DNA of 64,000 nucleotides. Origin: Streptomyces sp. CB01201 (GTDB lineage: Bacteria; Actinomycetota; Actinomycetes; Streptomycetales; Streptomycetaceae). The stretch lies in the NCBI RefSeq assembly GCF_002803085.1, contig NZ_NNBJ01000021.1, positions 56,474 through 120,473 on the forward strand, written 5' to 3'. The position numbers and the translations under genes were made by a program. This document shows positions 18,253-26,306 of the stretch, piece by piece. The number at the start of each line of letters is the position of its first letter. Position 1 is the first letter of the stretch. Under the pieces are notes generated by a model. That model was not told where the DNA came from. It saw only the letters and a program-made list of their open reading frames with translations, and did no database searches.

Positions 18253-18282
18253 CATCTAGAGACATCCAGAGACATCCAGAGG
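18253..18282. repeat. Three tandem 10-bp repeats upstream of the SDR gene
   Basis: CATCTAGAGA, CATCCAGAGA and CATCCAGAGG lie head to tail, about 50 bp upstream of the SDR start. The 10-bp period puts the copies on one face of the helix. This looks like a regulatory site for the SDR or DUF4383 promoter. Confidence 0.5.
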
Positions 18283-18466
18283 TCCTTACCTCTGGAGCTT
18301 CGGCCGGAAGCGCCGCAACGGATGCACTCTGCGCCAGCTCACCATGCAGGTCCCGGCCCGACAGCCGATCCAGTGAATTTCCCGACGGGTGCAACCGATG
18401 GTGCCGCCCTGCCGGAAGAAGCTGATGAATGTGCACAAAAGCCTCGGCATAGAGAGGTGCCGCATC

Positions 18467-19018
18467 ATGAAACTCCATGACGAACTCCCGACCGACCACA
18501 AGCTCGCCCAGGTGTACCGCTGGGGCGCGGCCTTCTGCGGCCTGGTACTCCTGATTTTCGGGTGCCTCGGATTCGCCGATCAGCTCAGCCCCTTCAACAC
18601 CAACGGCAGCCACATCGCCGGGATGAGCACCAACGGCGTCTTGAGCCTGCTGTCCGTCGTCTTCGGCCTGGTCCTCATTGCCGGGGCGGTCGTGGGCGGC
18701 AACGTGGCCTCGACCGTCAACATGAGCGTCGGAACCCTCTTTCTCCTCAGCGGCTACGCCCACATCTTCATCCTCGACAAGCCCGCCAACTTCCTGGGCT
18801 TCGGCATGACCAACGTCGTGTTCAGCTTCATCATGGGACTGGTCATCCTCACGTTCGGCATGTACGGACGTGTCACGAGCCGCCTCCCGCACGACAACCC
18901 CTACTGGCGGCGCCGCCATCCGCGCCAGGCAGCACGAGAGGCAGTCGCACGACGGGCAGCCGTCCGCCCTCGGCCGTCCCTGCCGCACGGCGGAAGCAGC
19001 ACCGGCACCGCACGGTAG
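18467..19018 (+). CDS. DUF4383 family membrane protein
   Basis: A 183-residue integral membrane protein with four hydrophobic segments: near residues 18-38 (WGAAFCGLVLLIFGCLGFAD), 56-78, 83-103 and 107-130. These are followed by a basic, Arg-rich cytoplasmic tail. The pattern and the GYAHIFILDKPANFLGFGMTN segment match the DUF4383 family, which has no established function. The ATG at 18467 follows AGAGAGGTG and precedes the conserved HDELPTDHKLAQVYRW; upstream in-frame codons are unlike the family. It is divergent from the SDR gene and so may share the light regulon. Confidence 0.8.
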   Translation: MKLHDELPTDHKLAQVYRWGAAFCGLVLLIFGCLGFADQLSPFNTNGSHIAGMSTNGVLSLLSVVFGLVLIAGAVVGGNVASTVNMSVGTLFLLSGYAHIFILDKPANFLGFGMTNVVFSFIMGLVILTFGMYGRVTSRLPHDNPYWRRRHPRQAAREAVARRAAVRPRPSLPHGGSSTGTAR

Positions 19019-19152
19019 AGGGAGCCGGCAAGGCGCGGTAGAGGAAGCCGGCAGGGCCCGGCCGCCCCTGGTGGACTCCCAGACGTCGTGGTGGTCGGCG
19101 CGGGAGTCGCCGGACTCGGGTGTGGGCGGACTCGCGCGGATAGGGTGTCCGG

Positions 19153-19677
19153 GTGGACAGCCGTGAACCGGATGAGATCTGTGCAAGTACCGGCCCCGCG
19201 GAACGGGCGCCCAGGACGTCGGCCCCGCACCCGGATCTGCAAGCACTCGCTGTTCAGTTGCGCCGTCTCAACGGGGAGATCAATCGCCTGGTACACGGAT
19301 TCGCGGCGGGCCAGGGTCTCCATCCCACCGATGTCCAGGCGCTCGCCGCGATCCTCGACTCCACAGCGCCCGTCACGCCGGGCATGCTGCGCCGGCGGTT
19401 GGGGCTCACCTCAGGTGCGGTGACGGCGTGCGTTGACCGGTTGGAGCGTGCCGGACACATCACGCGGGTGCGGGAGAGTTCCGATCGGCGGGTCGTGCAT
19501 CTGCGGTACGTGCCGGGGGCCCAGGCGCGGGCCCGGTCGTATTTCAGCCCGCTCGCGGAGGCCACCGAACGGGTGCGGAGCACCTTCACCGAGGGCGAAC
19601 TGGCCCTGGTGCTGGCGTTTCTCGGCACTCTCAACGCGGAACTCGCGGGGAGCGGACGGCCGCAGGAAGAGTCCTGA
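19153..19677 (+). CDS. MarR family transcriptional regulator
   Basis: A 174-residue winged-helix regulator. The DNA-binding domain covers about residues 50-125: VTPGMLRRRLGLTSGAVTA is the recognition helix region and LERAGHITRVRESSDRRVVH the wing. I start it at GTG 19153; the first 30 residues are not conserved. It lies 132 bp upstream of an MMPL exporter on the same strand, with a palindrome in between, so it probably controls that exporter in response to a small hydrophobic molecule. The ligand is unknown. Confidence 0.85.
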   Translation: MDSREPDEICASTGPAERAPRTSAPHPDLQALAVQLRRLNGEINRLVHGFAAGQGLHPTDVQALAAILDSTAPVTPGMLRRRLGLTSGAVTACVDRLERAGHITRVRESSDRRVVHLRYVPGAQARARSYFSPLAEATERVRSTFTEGELALVLAFLGTLNAELAGSGRPQEES

Positions 19678-19752
19678 AGCCGTCGTCGGTCTGCATCCAA
19701 ACCCTGCGTCTCAGCAGAAGCAGTGACGAAGTTTCCGTGCTCCGCAATCTAA

Positions 19753-19765
19753 CTCAATCATTGAG
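19753..19765. promoter_or_regulatory. Putative MarR operator before the MMPL gene
   Basis: CTCAATCATTGAG is a perfect palindrome around a central C, with a further half-site CATTGAG at 19775-19781. It sits 45 bp upstream of the MMPL ATG in an unusually AT-rich stretch, which fits a MarR-type site overlapping a promoter. Confidence 0.65.
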
Positions 19766-19809
19766 ATACTTTTTCATTGAGTCTTCTGGTTGTCGTCCCT
19801 GGGAGAACC

Positions 19810-21894
19810 ATGTTCCGTACCTCGCGCGGCACTCGCTGGCTGGTGCCGCTGGCCTTGTTGATCATCTGGCTTGCCATCGGCGGCACACTCGGTCCGTACG
19901 CCGGACGGCTCGGCCAGGTCGCGACCAATGACCAAGCGGCCTTCCTGCCCCGCAATGCCGAGTCCACCCGCGTGATCGACGCGCAGCGCGTGTTCCAGGC
20001 AGACGAGACGCTGCCGGCGATCGTCGTCTGGACCTCCCGCGGCAACGGCCCGGTGAACAAAGAGCAGTTGAACCAGGCCACGCAGGCCCTGGCGTCACTG
20101 AAGGGAACGCCCGGTGTCGTAGGTCAGGCGTCACCCGCCCTACCCTCCAGCGACCACCAGGCTCTCCAGGGCGTAGTGCAGTTGCGCCCCGATCTCGGCG
20201 ACGATCTCCCCGCGACACTCGACGCGGTGAAGAAGCGGGCGGCAGCGGTCGGCGGAACCACGGTCGCCGTAGCGGGACCGGCAGCCAGTCAGGTCGACCT
20301 TTCGGACGCCTTCGCCGGAATCGACGGCCTGCTGCTGGTGGTTGCTCTGGTCACGGTCCTGGTCATCCTCCTGCTGGTCTATCGCAGCATCCTGCTCCCC
20401 TTCGTGATCATCCTGGGCGCGGTGTTCGCGCTGGGCGCCGCCTGTGCCGTCGTCTACGCCCTCGCGCAGCACGGTGCCGTACGCGTCGACGGACAGGTCC
20501 AAGGCATCCTCTCCATCCTGGTGATCGGAGCCGCCACCGACTACGCCCTCCTCCTCACCGCTCGCTATCGCGAGGAACTCGCCGCCGCCACCGACCGGTT
20601 CGCCGCGATGCGCGCGGCCCTGCGACGGTCGACCGGTGCCATCGTGGCCAGCGCCGGCACGGTCGTCCTCGGCCTGCTCGCGCTGCTGCTGAGCGATCTC
20701 ACCAACAACCGGGCGCTGGGCCCGGTCGGCGCGATCGGCATCGTCTGCGCCGTGCTGAGCACGCTGACCTTCCTCCCCGCGGTCCTGGTACTGCTCGGCA
20801 ACGCCGCCTACTGGCCCGCCCGACCACGCCCCACCGAGGCAGCGGGCGGCGGCCACCGCGTCTGGCACAGCATCGCCCGCAAGGTAGAAGGAGCGCCCCG
20901 CAGGATCTGGGCCATCGCACTGGTGGCACTCCTGGCCTGTGCGGCCTTCGCACCCACGCTCAACTCGAAGGGCGTACCGCTCGACGAGATCTTCGTCAAC
21001 GACGCGCCGTCGGTCGCCGCCCAGGCCACCCTCGCCCAACACTTCCCCGGCGGCTCGGGCAACCCGACCGTGGTGATCGCCGACGCCGGTCACCAGGACC
21101 AGATCCTGGCCCGGGCCAAGTCGACCCCGGGCGTGGCCGATGCCGCCCCACTCGGCGAGCAGGGCCGGCCGGGCACCGGAGCCGCCCACGCGGTTGACGG
21201 CAGGATCCGCGTGGCTGTGACCCTGAAGGACCCCGCCGACAGCGACGCGGCCAAAGACACCGTCGCGCGACTCCGCACGACGCTCCATGACATCTCCGGC
21301 GGGGACGCCCTCATCGGCGGCTACACGGCCCAGCAGTACGACACCCAGCACACCGCCGAGCACGACCGCAACCTCATCGTCCCCGTCGTCCTGGCCATCA
21401 TTCTGATCATCCTCATCGCACTGCTGCGTTCCGTCCTCCTGCCCCTCCTGCTCGTCGCGACGGTCGCTCTGAACTACCTGGCCACACTGGGCATTTCATC
21501 GCTCGTCTTCCGTCACGTCTTCGGATTCTCAGGAACCGACGCCTCCGTACCGCTGTACGGGTTTGTCTTCCTCGTGGCGCTCGGCGTGGACTACAACATC
21601 TTCCTCATGTCCCGAGCGAGGGAGGAGTCCTTGGAACACGGGGTACGCGACGGCATCCTCAAGGCCCTCGTCGCAACCGGGGGAGTGATCACCTCGGCCG
21701 GCGTCGTGCTCGCCGCGACCTTCGCCGCGCTCGCCGTCATCCCCCTCGCGTTCCTCGTGCAGATCGCTTTCATCGTGGCGTTCGGGGTGCTTCTGGACAC
21801 GCTGGTCGTCCGGTCACTGCTCGTTCCAGCTCTCGTCCGGGACATCGGGCCCAAGGCCTGGTGGCCCGGACGCCTGAGCCGGCCCGGGAGGTAG
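19810..21894 (+). CDS. MMPL family transporter
   Basis: A 694-residue RND-type membrane transporter of the MMPL group, which in actinomycetes exports lipids or hydrophobic metabolites. It shows the expected duplicated layout: one N-terminal helix, a large extracytoplasmic loop, five helices (about 165-345), then the same plan again from about 360. GAATDYALLLTARYREEL in the first half and GVDYNIFLMSRAREE in the second are the paired proton-relay segments of the family. ATG 19810 is preferred (GGGAGAACC upstream) over an earlier TTG. Regulation by the upstream MarR is likely. Confidence 0.9.
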   Translation: MFRTSRGTRWLVPLALLIIWLAIGGTLGPYAGRLGQVATNDQAAFLPRNAESTRVIDAQRVFQADETLPAIVVWTSRGNGPVNKEQLNQATQALASLKGTPGVVGQASPALPSSDHQALQGVVQLRPDLGDDLPATLDAVKKRAAAVGGTTVAVAGPAASQVDLSDAFAGIDGLLLVVALVTVLVILLLVYRSILLPFVIILGAVFALGAACAVVYALAQHGAVRVDGQVQGILSILVIGAATDYALLLTARYREELAAATDRFAAMRAALRRSTGAIVASAGTVVLGLLALLLSDLTNNRALGPVGAIGIVCAVLSTLTFLPAVLVLLGNAAYWPARPRPTEAAGGGHRVWHSIARKVEGAPRRIWAIALVALLACAAFAPTLNSKGVPLDEIFVNDAPSVAAQATLAQHFPGGSGNPTVVIADAGHQDQILARAKSTPGVADAAPLGEQGRPGTGAAHAVDGRIRVAVTLKDPADSDAAKDTVARLRTTLHDISGGDALIGGYTAQQYDTQHTAEHDRNLIVPVVLAIILIILIALLRSVLLPLLLVATVALNYLATLGISSLVFRHVFGFSGTDASVPLYGFVFLVALGVDYNIFLMSRAREESLEHGVRDGILKALVATGGVITSAGVVLAATFAALAVIPLAFLVQIAFIVAFGVLLDTLVVRSLLVPALVRDIGPKAWWPGRLSRPGR

Positions 21895-22115
21895 TCCAGG
21901 TACGTCGGGGGTGTGTCGCTCGGTCGCGGCCCGGCCCCTTCCGGAATGGGTCCGTTGAGCGGTTCTGGGGCGGCGTCGATCCGGGCACGTGGCCCGGCCC
22001 GATCAGGCGCGGGGTGCCGGTCGCGCCGCTGATGTGCCGGCGCGGGCGGTCGTCGTACGTCCACGGTGGTGACCGATGGGGGAAGCGTGCTCGGTACGAC
22101 GTGTGCGGCGCGCGA

Positions 22116-22153
22116 CGTCCCCTGGTGCGCGGGTCACCTCGCACCAGGGGACG
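22116..22153. terminator. Strong hairpin between convergent MMPL and Asp23 operons
   Basis: Perfect 14-bp arms (CGTCCCCTGGTGCG at 22116-22129 and its complement at 22140-22153) with a 10-nt loop. It lies between the ends of two convergent transcription units. It has no T-tract, as is usual for Streptomyces terminators. Confidence 0.7.
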
Positions 22154-22181
22154 GCCACTGCGTCGCCGCCCGTGCGGGGCC

Positions 22182-22511
22182 TCAGACGATGCCGGTGATC
22201 GTCACCGTCACCGTGGCATCGACGGTGGCCGTGGCGCCCTCCGCGAGCAGGTGGGCGAGGACCGCGGCGCGCGTGGCGCGGGTGACGTCGCATGCCCGGT
22301 GGCCGGCGAGCGTGACGATCCGCACCTCGATCTGCCACGGGCCGGTGTCTCCACGGCGGTTGAGCCGCACTCCGGCACCCGGCAGGCCGCCGCGGCGAGG
22401 GTCCTGGAAGGCGGAGCGCAGCCGGCCCGCGATCCCGGGGGTGAGGAAGGCGACGCCGGGTACGTCGCGCACGACCTGTGCGAGTGTGTCGCCGAGGGCG
22501 GTCGGGGTCAC
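22182..22511 (-). CDS. Short Asp23-like protein, third gene of the sigma operon
   Basis: A 109-residue protein encoded after, and overlapping by 4 nt, the zinc-finger/Asp23 gene. The segment DTLAQVVRDVPGVAFLTPG and the alternating hydrophobic pattern of VEVRIVTLAGHRACDVTRAT and ATVDATVTVTITGIV resemble the compact alpha/beta Asp23/Gls24 fold. No transmembrane segment or catalytic motif is seen. The likely role is as a partner of the other Asp23-type proteins in this module. Family assignment is by pattern and context, so it is less certain than for its neighbours. Confidence 0.6.
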   Translation of the reverse strand: MTPTALGDTLAQVVRDVPGVAFLTPGIAGRLRSAFQDPRRGGLPGAGVRLNRRGDTGPWQIEVRIVTLAGHRACDVTRATRAAVLAHLLAEGATATVDATVTVTITGIV

Positions 22512-23131
22512 GGGAGGAAGCCCTTCTCGCTGTCGTCCGATGCGTCGGCGAAGCCGATGACGTGGACGTCGATGCCGGTGATCTCCAGGCCGAGCCGGCG
22601 GTCGGCCGACTCTCCTACGCTCCTGCGGACCTCGTCGGCCAAGGCCGGGAGGCTGGGGGCGGTTATGGGCGCCAGGATGTGGAGGCTGACTGTGACCCGG
22701 CCGGGCATGTCCCGCTCAGGAGTGATGCGGCACGAACCGGAGCGGACGCCGGGCACGCGTTCCGCCGCAGCACGCAGGACGCGGGCGGCGGCGTATTCCA
22801 TGACCCACATGTCCTCCTCCGGGGTGCCGAGGGGGAGCGGGTGTCCGGGGCGCAGTTCCAGGCGTACGACGTCCATCACGCGCTCGGTCAGCGGTGCGGG
22901 GTCGTAGCCGGACGCGTCCTCGGTGTCGTCGCGCAAGCCGCGCACGGCCGTCTCAAGCCGTTCCAGTTCAGCCACCGCGGCGGTGCAGTCGGGGCAGGCC
23001 GCCGCGTGCGAGTCGGCCGCGCCCTCCTCCCAGTCCGACCAGACCCGGGACAGCAGCCGCCCGCACGGCAGGCACTCGTCGTCCGGGTCGTGCGGAGGGG
23101 GTGTGTCGGGCGGATGGATGCGTGTGGTCAT
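22508..23131 (-). CDS. Putative anti-sigma-type zinc finger fused to an Asp23/Gls24-like domain
   Basis: A 207-residue protein overlapping the sigma-factor gene by 4 nt (start at 23131). The N-terminal 60 residues contain CLPCGRLLSRVW and later HAAACPDC, the HxxxCxxC pattern of zinc-binding anti-sigma domains. The C-terminal part (GRVTVSLHILAPI through LEITGIDVHVIGF) resembles the Asp23/Gls24 domain. Position directly after an ECF sigma gene is the normal place for its anti-sigma factor, so I infer that it senses the envelope through its Asp23 half and holds the sigma factor through the zinc half. No membrane segment is present, so anchoring would need a partner. Confidence 0.65.
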   Translation of the reverse strand: MTTRIHPPDTPPPHDPDDECLPCGRLLSRVWSDWEEGAADSHAAACPDCTAAVAELERLETAVRGLRDDTEDASGYDPAPLTERVMDVVRLELRPGHPLPLGTPEEDMWVMEYAAARVLRAAAERVPGVRSGSCRITPERDMPGRVTVSLHILAPITAPSLPALADEVRRSVGESADRRLGLEITGIDVHVIGFADASDDSEKGFLP

Positions 23132-23712
23132 CGCCAGGCCCCCAAGGCGTCGGTGAGTTGTCGGCGGGCACGGAAGACGCGGGCGCGGACGGCCTGTTCA
23201 CTGATGCCGACCGTCTCCGCGATGAACGCGTAGGGCTGTTCGTCCAATTCTCTCAGCACCCAGCATGCGCGCTGTTCGGCCGACAGACCGGCGAGCGCGT
23301 GGTGGAGTTCCTCGATTGCGGCACGGCCTTCCGTGATCCGGTCGGGAGCCACACTGTGCTCCGGAGCCGAGATCCGGGAGGCAGCCTCCAACTGCGACTG
23401 CGGTTTACGGGTGCGCAGGATGTTCAGGCACCGGTTGGTGACGATGCGGTAGAGCCAGGTGCCGAAGGAGGACTGACCGCGGAACTCCGGAAGTTTGCGC
23501 CAAGCGCTGATGAAGGCCTCCTGCACCGCGTCCTCCGCCTCGGTCCTGTCCTGCACCAGCCGGGTGGCCAGGCGTACCAGCGCCGGCGCGTGACGGCGGA
23601 CCAGTACGGCGAAAGCCTCCTCGTCGCCCTCGCCCGCGCGCACGGCCAGCAGGGCGTCGTCCGGCCCGGTACCCGCATCGGGTGCCCAGGTCGGTGTGCG
23701 GTTCCCCGGCAC
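23128..23712 (-). CDS. ECF RNA polymerase sigma factor of the Asp23 module
   Basis: A 194-residue ECF sigma factor. Region 2 is seen in RTEAEDAVQEAFISAWRKL and FGTWLYRIVTNRCLNILR; region 4 in LDEQPYAFIAETVGISEQA and VRARVFRARRQL. It is first in an operon with the zinc-finger/Asp23 protein and a short Asp23-like protein, and divergent from a second Asp23-AmaP operon. It probably directs transcription of one or both operons in response to envelope stress. I could not find a repeated ECF promoter motif in the shared gap with confidence. Confidence 0.88.
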   Translation of the reverse strand: MPGNRTPTWAPDAGTGPDDALLAVRAGEGDEEAFAVLVRRHAPALVRLATRLVQDRTEAEDAVQEAFISAWRKLPEFRGQSSFGTWLYRIVTNRCLNILRTRKPQSQLEAASRISAPEHSVAPDRITEGRAAIEELHHALAGLSAEQRACWVLRELDEQPYAFIAETVGISEQAVRARVFRARRQLTDALGAWR

Positions 23713-24022
23713 AGGCAGCTCCCCTCGTCACGATCGCTCTGTTGGTTGGACAACCCGACTGGTCCTTCTGTGACGCACCGGTTCGGAATGCCGTGTGCGC
23801 GCCCGCCGCCCGAGGCGGTCAAAACCAGGTCACAGCACGTTCCCTCATGTGCCCGCGGATGCCCCGCCAACGCACCGGCAGGGTGGTCACCGAGGGCGCC
23901 GACTGCCGTATGTGCCGAGATTTTCTCGAAACGGTCCGTCACAAGCGGTGTTCAGCGGTGTCTGACCCAGTGAAAGCATCGCGGCGCCATTCCCGAGGCG
24001 CCCCGGAGAAGGGACGAACGCC
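23713..24022. promoter_or_regulatory. Divergent promoter region between the two Asp23 operons
   Basis: About 310 bp with no gene. It must hold promoters for both operons. The only symmetric element I noted is CGAGATTTTCTCG at about 23918-23930. I cannot assign -35/-10 boxes. Confidence 0.45.
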
Positions 24023-24529
24023 ATGACCACTCAGCAGCTGATCCCCTCGGCGAAGAACACCTCCGCCCCGAAGCAGGGTGGGACGAGCACCGGCACCACC
24101 GATGTGTCCCTCGGCAAGGCGGGAGTGGACGAGCCGGCCGCCACACGGGGCAAGACGTCCATCGCCGATGTCGTCGTCGTCAAGGTGGCGGGCATCGCCG
24201 CGCGGGAGATCCCCGGCGTCCACGACATGGGCGGCGGCCTGTCCCGCACGATCGGCGCGGTCCGCGACCGTGTCCCCGGCGGTCGTCCGAACGTCGGCCG
24301 GGGCGTGAAGGTCGAGGTGGGTGAGCGGCAGACCGCCATCGACCTGGACCTGGTCGTCGAGTACGGGGTCTCCATCACGGACGTGGCTGCCGACGTACGC
24401 GAGAACGTCATCGCGGCCGTCGAACGGATCACCGGCCTGGAGGTGGTCGAGGTCAACATCGCCATCAACGACGTGCACCTGCCCGAGGACGACAGCCACG
24501 ATGCCGCCGTCGAGTCTCGGGTCGAGTAG
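24023..24529 (+). CDS. Asp23/Gls24 family envelope stress response protein
   Basis: A 168-residue protein. After a low-complexity N-terminus, the Asp23 domain spans about residues 45-155: KTSIADVVVVKVAGIAAREI, PGVHDMGGGLSRTIG, then VEVGERQTAIDLDLVVEYGV and ITGLEVVEVNIAINDVHLP. In Staphylococcus aureus Asp23 is tethered to the membrane by AmaP and affects cell-wall stress responses. Here it heads a + strand operon with two membrane proteins and an AmaP-like anchor. ATG 24023 follows GGAGAAGGGACGAACGCC. A role at the membrane-wall interface is inferred from the family. Confidence 0.87.
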   Translation: MTTQQLIPSAKNTSAPKQGGTSTGTTDVSLGKAGVDEPAATRGKTSIADVVVVKVAGIAAREIPGVHDMGGGLSRTIGAVRDRVPGGRPNVGRGVKVEVGERQTAIDLDLVVEYGVSITDVAADVRENVIAAVERITGLEVVEVNIAINDVHLPEDDSHDAAVESRVE

Positions 24530-24601
24530 CCGGGCCCGTCGTCGGAGCGCTGGTGGAACGGTCGGGCCCGGTGCGGGCCCGGGGAGGAAGGCAGGGGAGA
24601 G

Positions 24602-24787
24602 ATGAGCAGAGCCTTCATCGGAATGGTCGCGGGGATCGCCCTGGCGTTCGCCGCGTACTTCGGGGGCTTCGTCGCCTTCGTCCTGGTCGCAATCCTCGGC
24701 GCGGCCGGATACGCCGCCGGAGCCTGGCTCGACGGCGGCGGGGATCCACGTGAGCTGCGGGACGCGTTCGAGCGGAGCCGTCGATGA
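24602..24787 (+). CDS. Small membrane protein of the Asp23 operon
   Basis: A 61-residue protein with two closely spaced hydrophobic helices (GMVAGIALAFAAYFGGFVAF and VLVAILGAAGYAAGAWL) and a charged C-terminal tail. It resembles the short DUF2273-type proteins that accompany Asp23 and AmaP in other Gram-positives. GGGAGAG precedes the ATG. The stop overlaps the next start (ATGA), indicating coupling. A helper or anchor role is inferred. Confidence 0.75.
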   Translation: MSRAFIGMVAGIALAFAAYFGGFVAFVLVAILGAAGYAAGAWLDGGGDPRELRDAFERSRR

Positions 24788-25728
24788 CGGCGGCCGCCGG
24801 ACGAGGGTCGACCGTCATCGCGGACAAGGCCGTGCGCAAGATCGCCGAGGGTGCGGCACGAGAAGCGATGCCCGCTTCGATGGTCTCCAGGCCGAGGGGC
24901 TCCGCGACGGTCCAGGGGCGCCGGGCGGCCGTGGCCGTGCGGGTCGCGCTGCCCTACCCCGCTCCGCTGTCCGACACGGCCCGGCAGATACAGCGACACG
25001 TGGCCGAACGGACCCGGCAGCTGACCGGGCTGGAGATCGCCCTGCCCCGGCTGGCCGTCACCGGGCTCGAATCCCAGCACGTGGCTTCCGAACCACCGGC
25101 CGGAGAGCCGCGGACCGCGAGGTCAGCGCAGCGCCGTTGGTGGTCGGCCCGCCGTGCCCCGACGGCCCTGCTGATCCTCGCGGCCGCCACAGGGTGCGCG
25201 GCAGTCGCCTCCGACGTCATCCGGGTGCACACCACCCACCACGCCGCCGCGCCCTGGCGCGCACACGCGGTGAACTGGCTGGCCGGACACCGGTCCGGCG
25301 ACCTGGGGACGACCGTCGGCGCGCTCATGGTCGCCACCGTCGGGGTAGGGCTCCTCGTGCTGGCATTCACCCCGGGGTGCCGTCGCCGGCTGACCCTCCT
25401 GACCACGGACGGCCCCCGGGGGAGTGTTGCCATCGACCGGGCTGCCGTGGCCGCGCTCGTCAAAGACGCCGTCGGTGCCGTCGACGGTGTCGAAGTGGTA
25501 CGGGTTCGGGCGGGCCGGCGGCGGCTCACCGTCCGAACCCAACTGGCCTTCGGGAAGCAGGAGGACGCGCTCCGCCAGGCAACCGAGGCCGCCGCGCGGA
25601 CCCTCAACGCCTGCCTCCTGCGCCGGACCCCGCGGTGCAGGGTCTTCGTGACTCCGGCACCGACCTGGCAGTCCCCCCAACAGTCCACCGACGACGAGCC
25701 GTTCGTGGAGAAGGGCCCCACCGCATGA
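24784..25728 (+). CDS. Two-domain Asp23-associated membrane protein (DUF6286-like)
   Basis: A 314-residue protein. Residues 1-95 look like an Asp23-type domain (AVRKIAEGAAREAMP, then VAVRVALPYPAPL and LTGLEIALPRLAVTGL). Two membrane segments follow (around APTALLILAAATGCAAVAS and GALMVATVGVGLLVLAF), and a second Asp23-like cytoplasmic domain runs from about 215 (AAVAALVKDAVGAVDGVEVV, then RLTVRTQLAF). This layout fits DUF6286 proteins of actinobacterial Asp23 operons. It overlaps its neighbours by 4 nt on each side, so the operon is tightly coupled. The protein may tether or multimerise Asp23 at the membrane. Confidence 0.75.
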   Translation: MTAAAGRGSTVIADKAVRKIAEGAAREAMPASMVSRPRGSATVQGRRAAVAVRVALPYPAPLSDTARQIQRHVAERTRQLTGLEIALPRLAVTGLESQHVASEPPAGEPRTARSAQRRWWSARRAPTALLILAAATGCAAVASDVIRVHTTHHAAAPWRAHAVNWLAGHRSGDLGTTVGALMVATVGVGLLVLAFTPGCRRRLTLLTTDGPRGSVAIDRAAVAALVKDAVGAVDGVEVVRVRAGRRRLTVRTQLAFGKQEDALRQATEAAARTLNACLLRRTPRCRVFVTPAPTWQSPQQSTDDEPFVEKGPTA

Positions 25729-26306
25729 CCGCGCCCCGTACGGCAGCCAACCGCACCGTTCTCGCCACGGCTGGATTCGCCATGCTGGCGGGCGGCGTCT
25801 GGCTTGCCACCGCCCACGACCCGATCACCAACCGGCTCCCCGCCGGGTGGCCCACCGCCGCCTCCGGAACCGTGCTGCTCAATCGCAGTGATCTGGCGCA
25901 GCTCCGTGGTCACACCTGGTGGGTTCCCACCGTCACCACGGCCTCGGCGCTCGCCACCGTGCTGCTCGCCTGGTGGCTCTTCGCGCAGATCCGGCACCGC
26001 CGCCGTCCCCGGCTGGCCCTGGCCGTTGCCGGGGGTCACCTGCGCACCCGCGCTCTTGAGGACGTACTCGTCGAACGGGCGGTGGCACTCGACGGCATCC
26101 GCCGCTGCCATGCCCGCGTACATGCGCGCCGGCGGCGTGTGTGCCTGAGCCTGCATGTGTGGCTGACCCCCGACACAACCCCGGACCAAGTGGTGCGACA
26201 GCTCACTACCCTCATCCGCGAGGCCGGGCACGCGGCCGCGCCCTACGAGATCGACACACGCCTGCGCATGAGCCACGTCACCCACCGGGCACATCATGTC
26301 CGATAG
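25725..26306 (+). CDS. AmaP-like alkaline shock membrane anchor protein
   Basis: A 193-residue protein with two transmembrane helices (residues about 10-28, VLATAGFAMLAGGVWLAT, and 65-84, TASALATVLLAWWLFAQI) separated by about 35 residues outside the cell, and a cytoplasmic domain rich in Arg. This is the AmaP arrangement. Its position as the last Asp23-operon gene, overlapping the previous gene by 4 nt, supports a role as the membrane anchor for the Asp23 proteins. The next gene, BrkB-like, starts inside its last codons. Confidence 0.75.
   Translation: MTAPRTAANRTVLATAGFAMLAGGVWLATAHDPITNRLPAGWPTAASGTVLLNRSDLAQLRGHTWWVPTVTTASALATVLLAWWLFAQIRHRRRPRLALAVAGGHLRTRALEDVLVERAVALDGIRRCHARVHARRRRVCLSLHVWLTPDTTPDQVVRQLTTLIREAGHAAAPYEIDTRLRMSHVTHRAHHVR

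Noticed and set aside
16676..19246. 856-codon minus-strand frame for the SDR protein
   Set aside because: The upstream 350 codons run antisense through the DUF4383 gene and are low in family content; the SDR fold begins right after ATG 18205.
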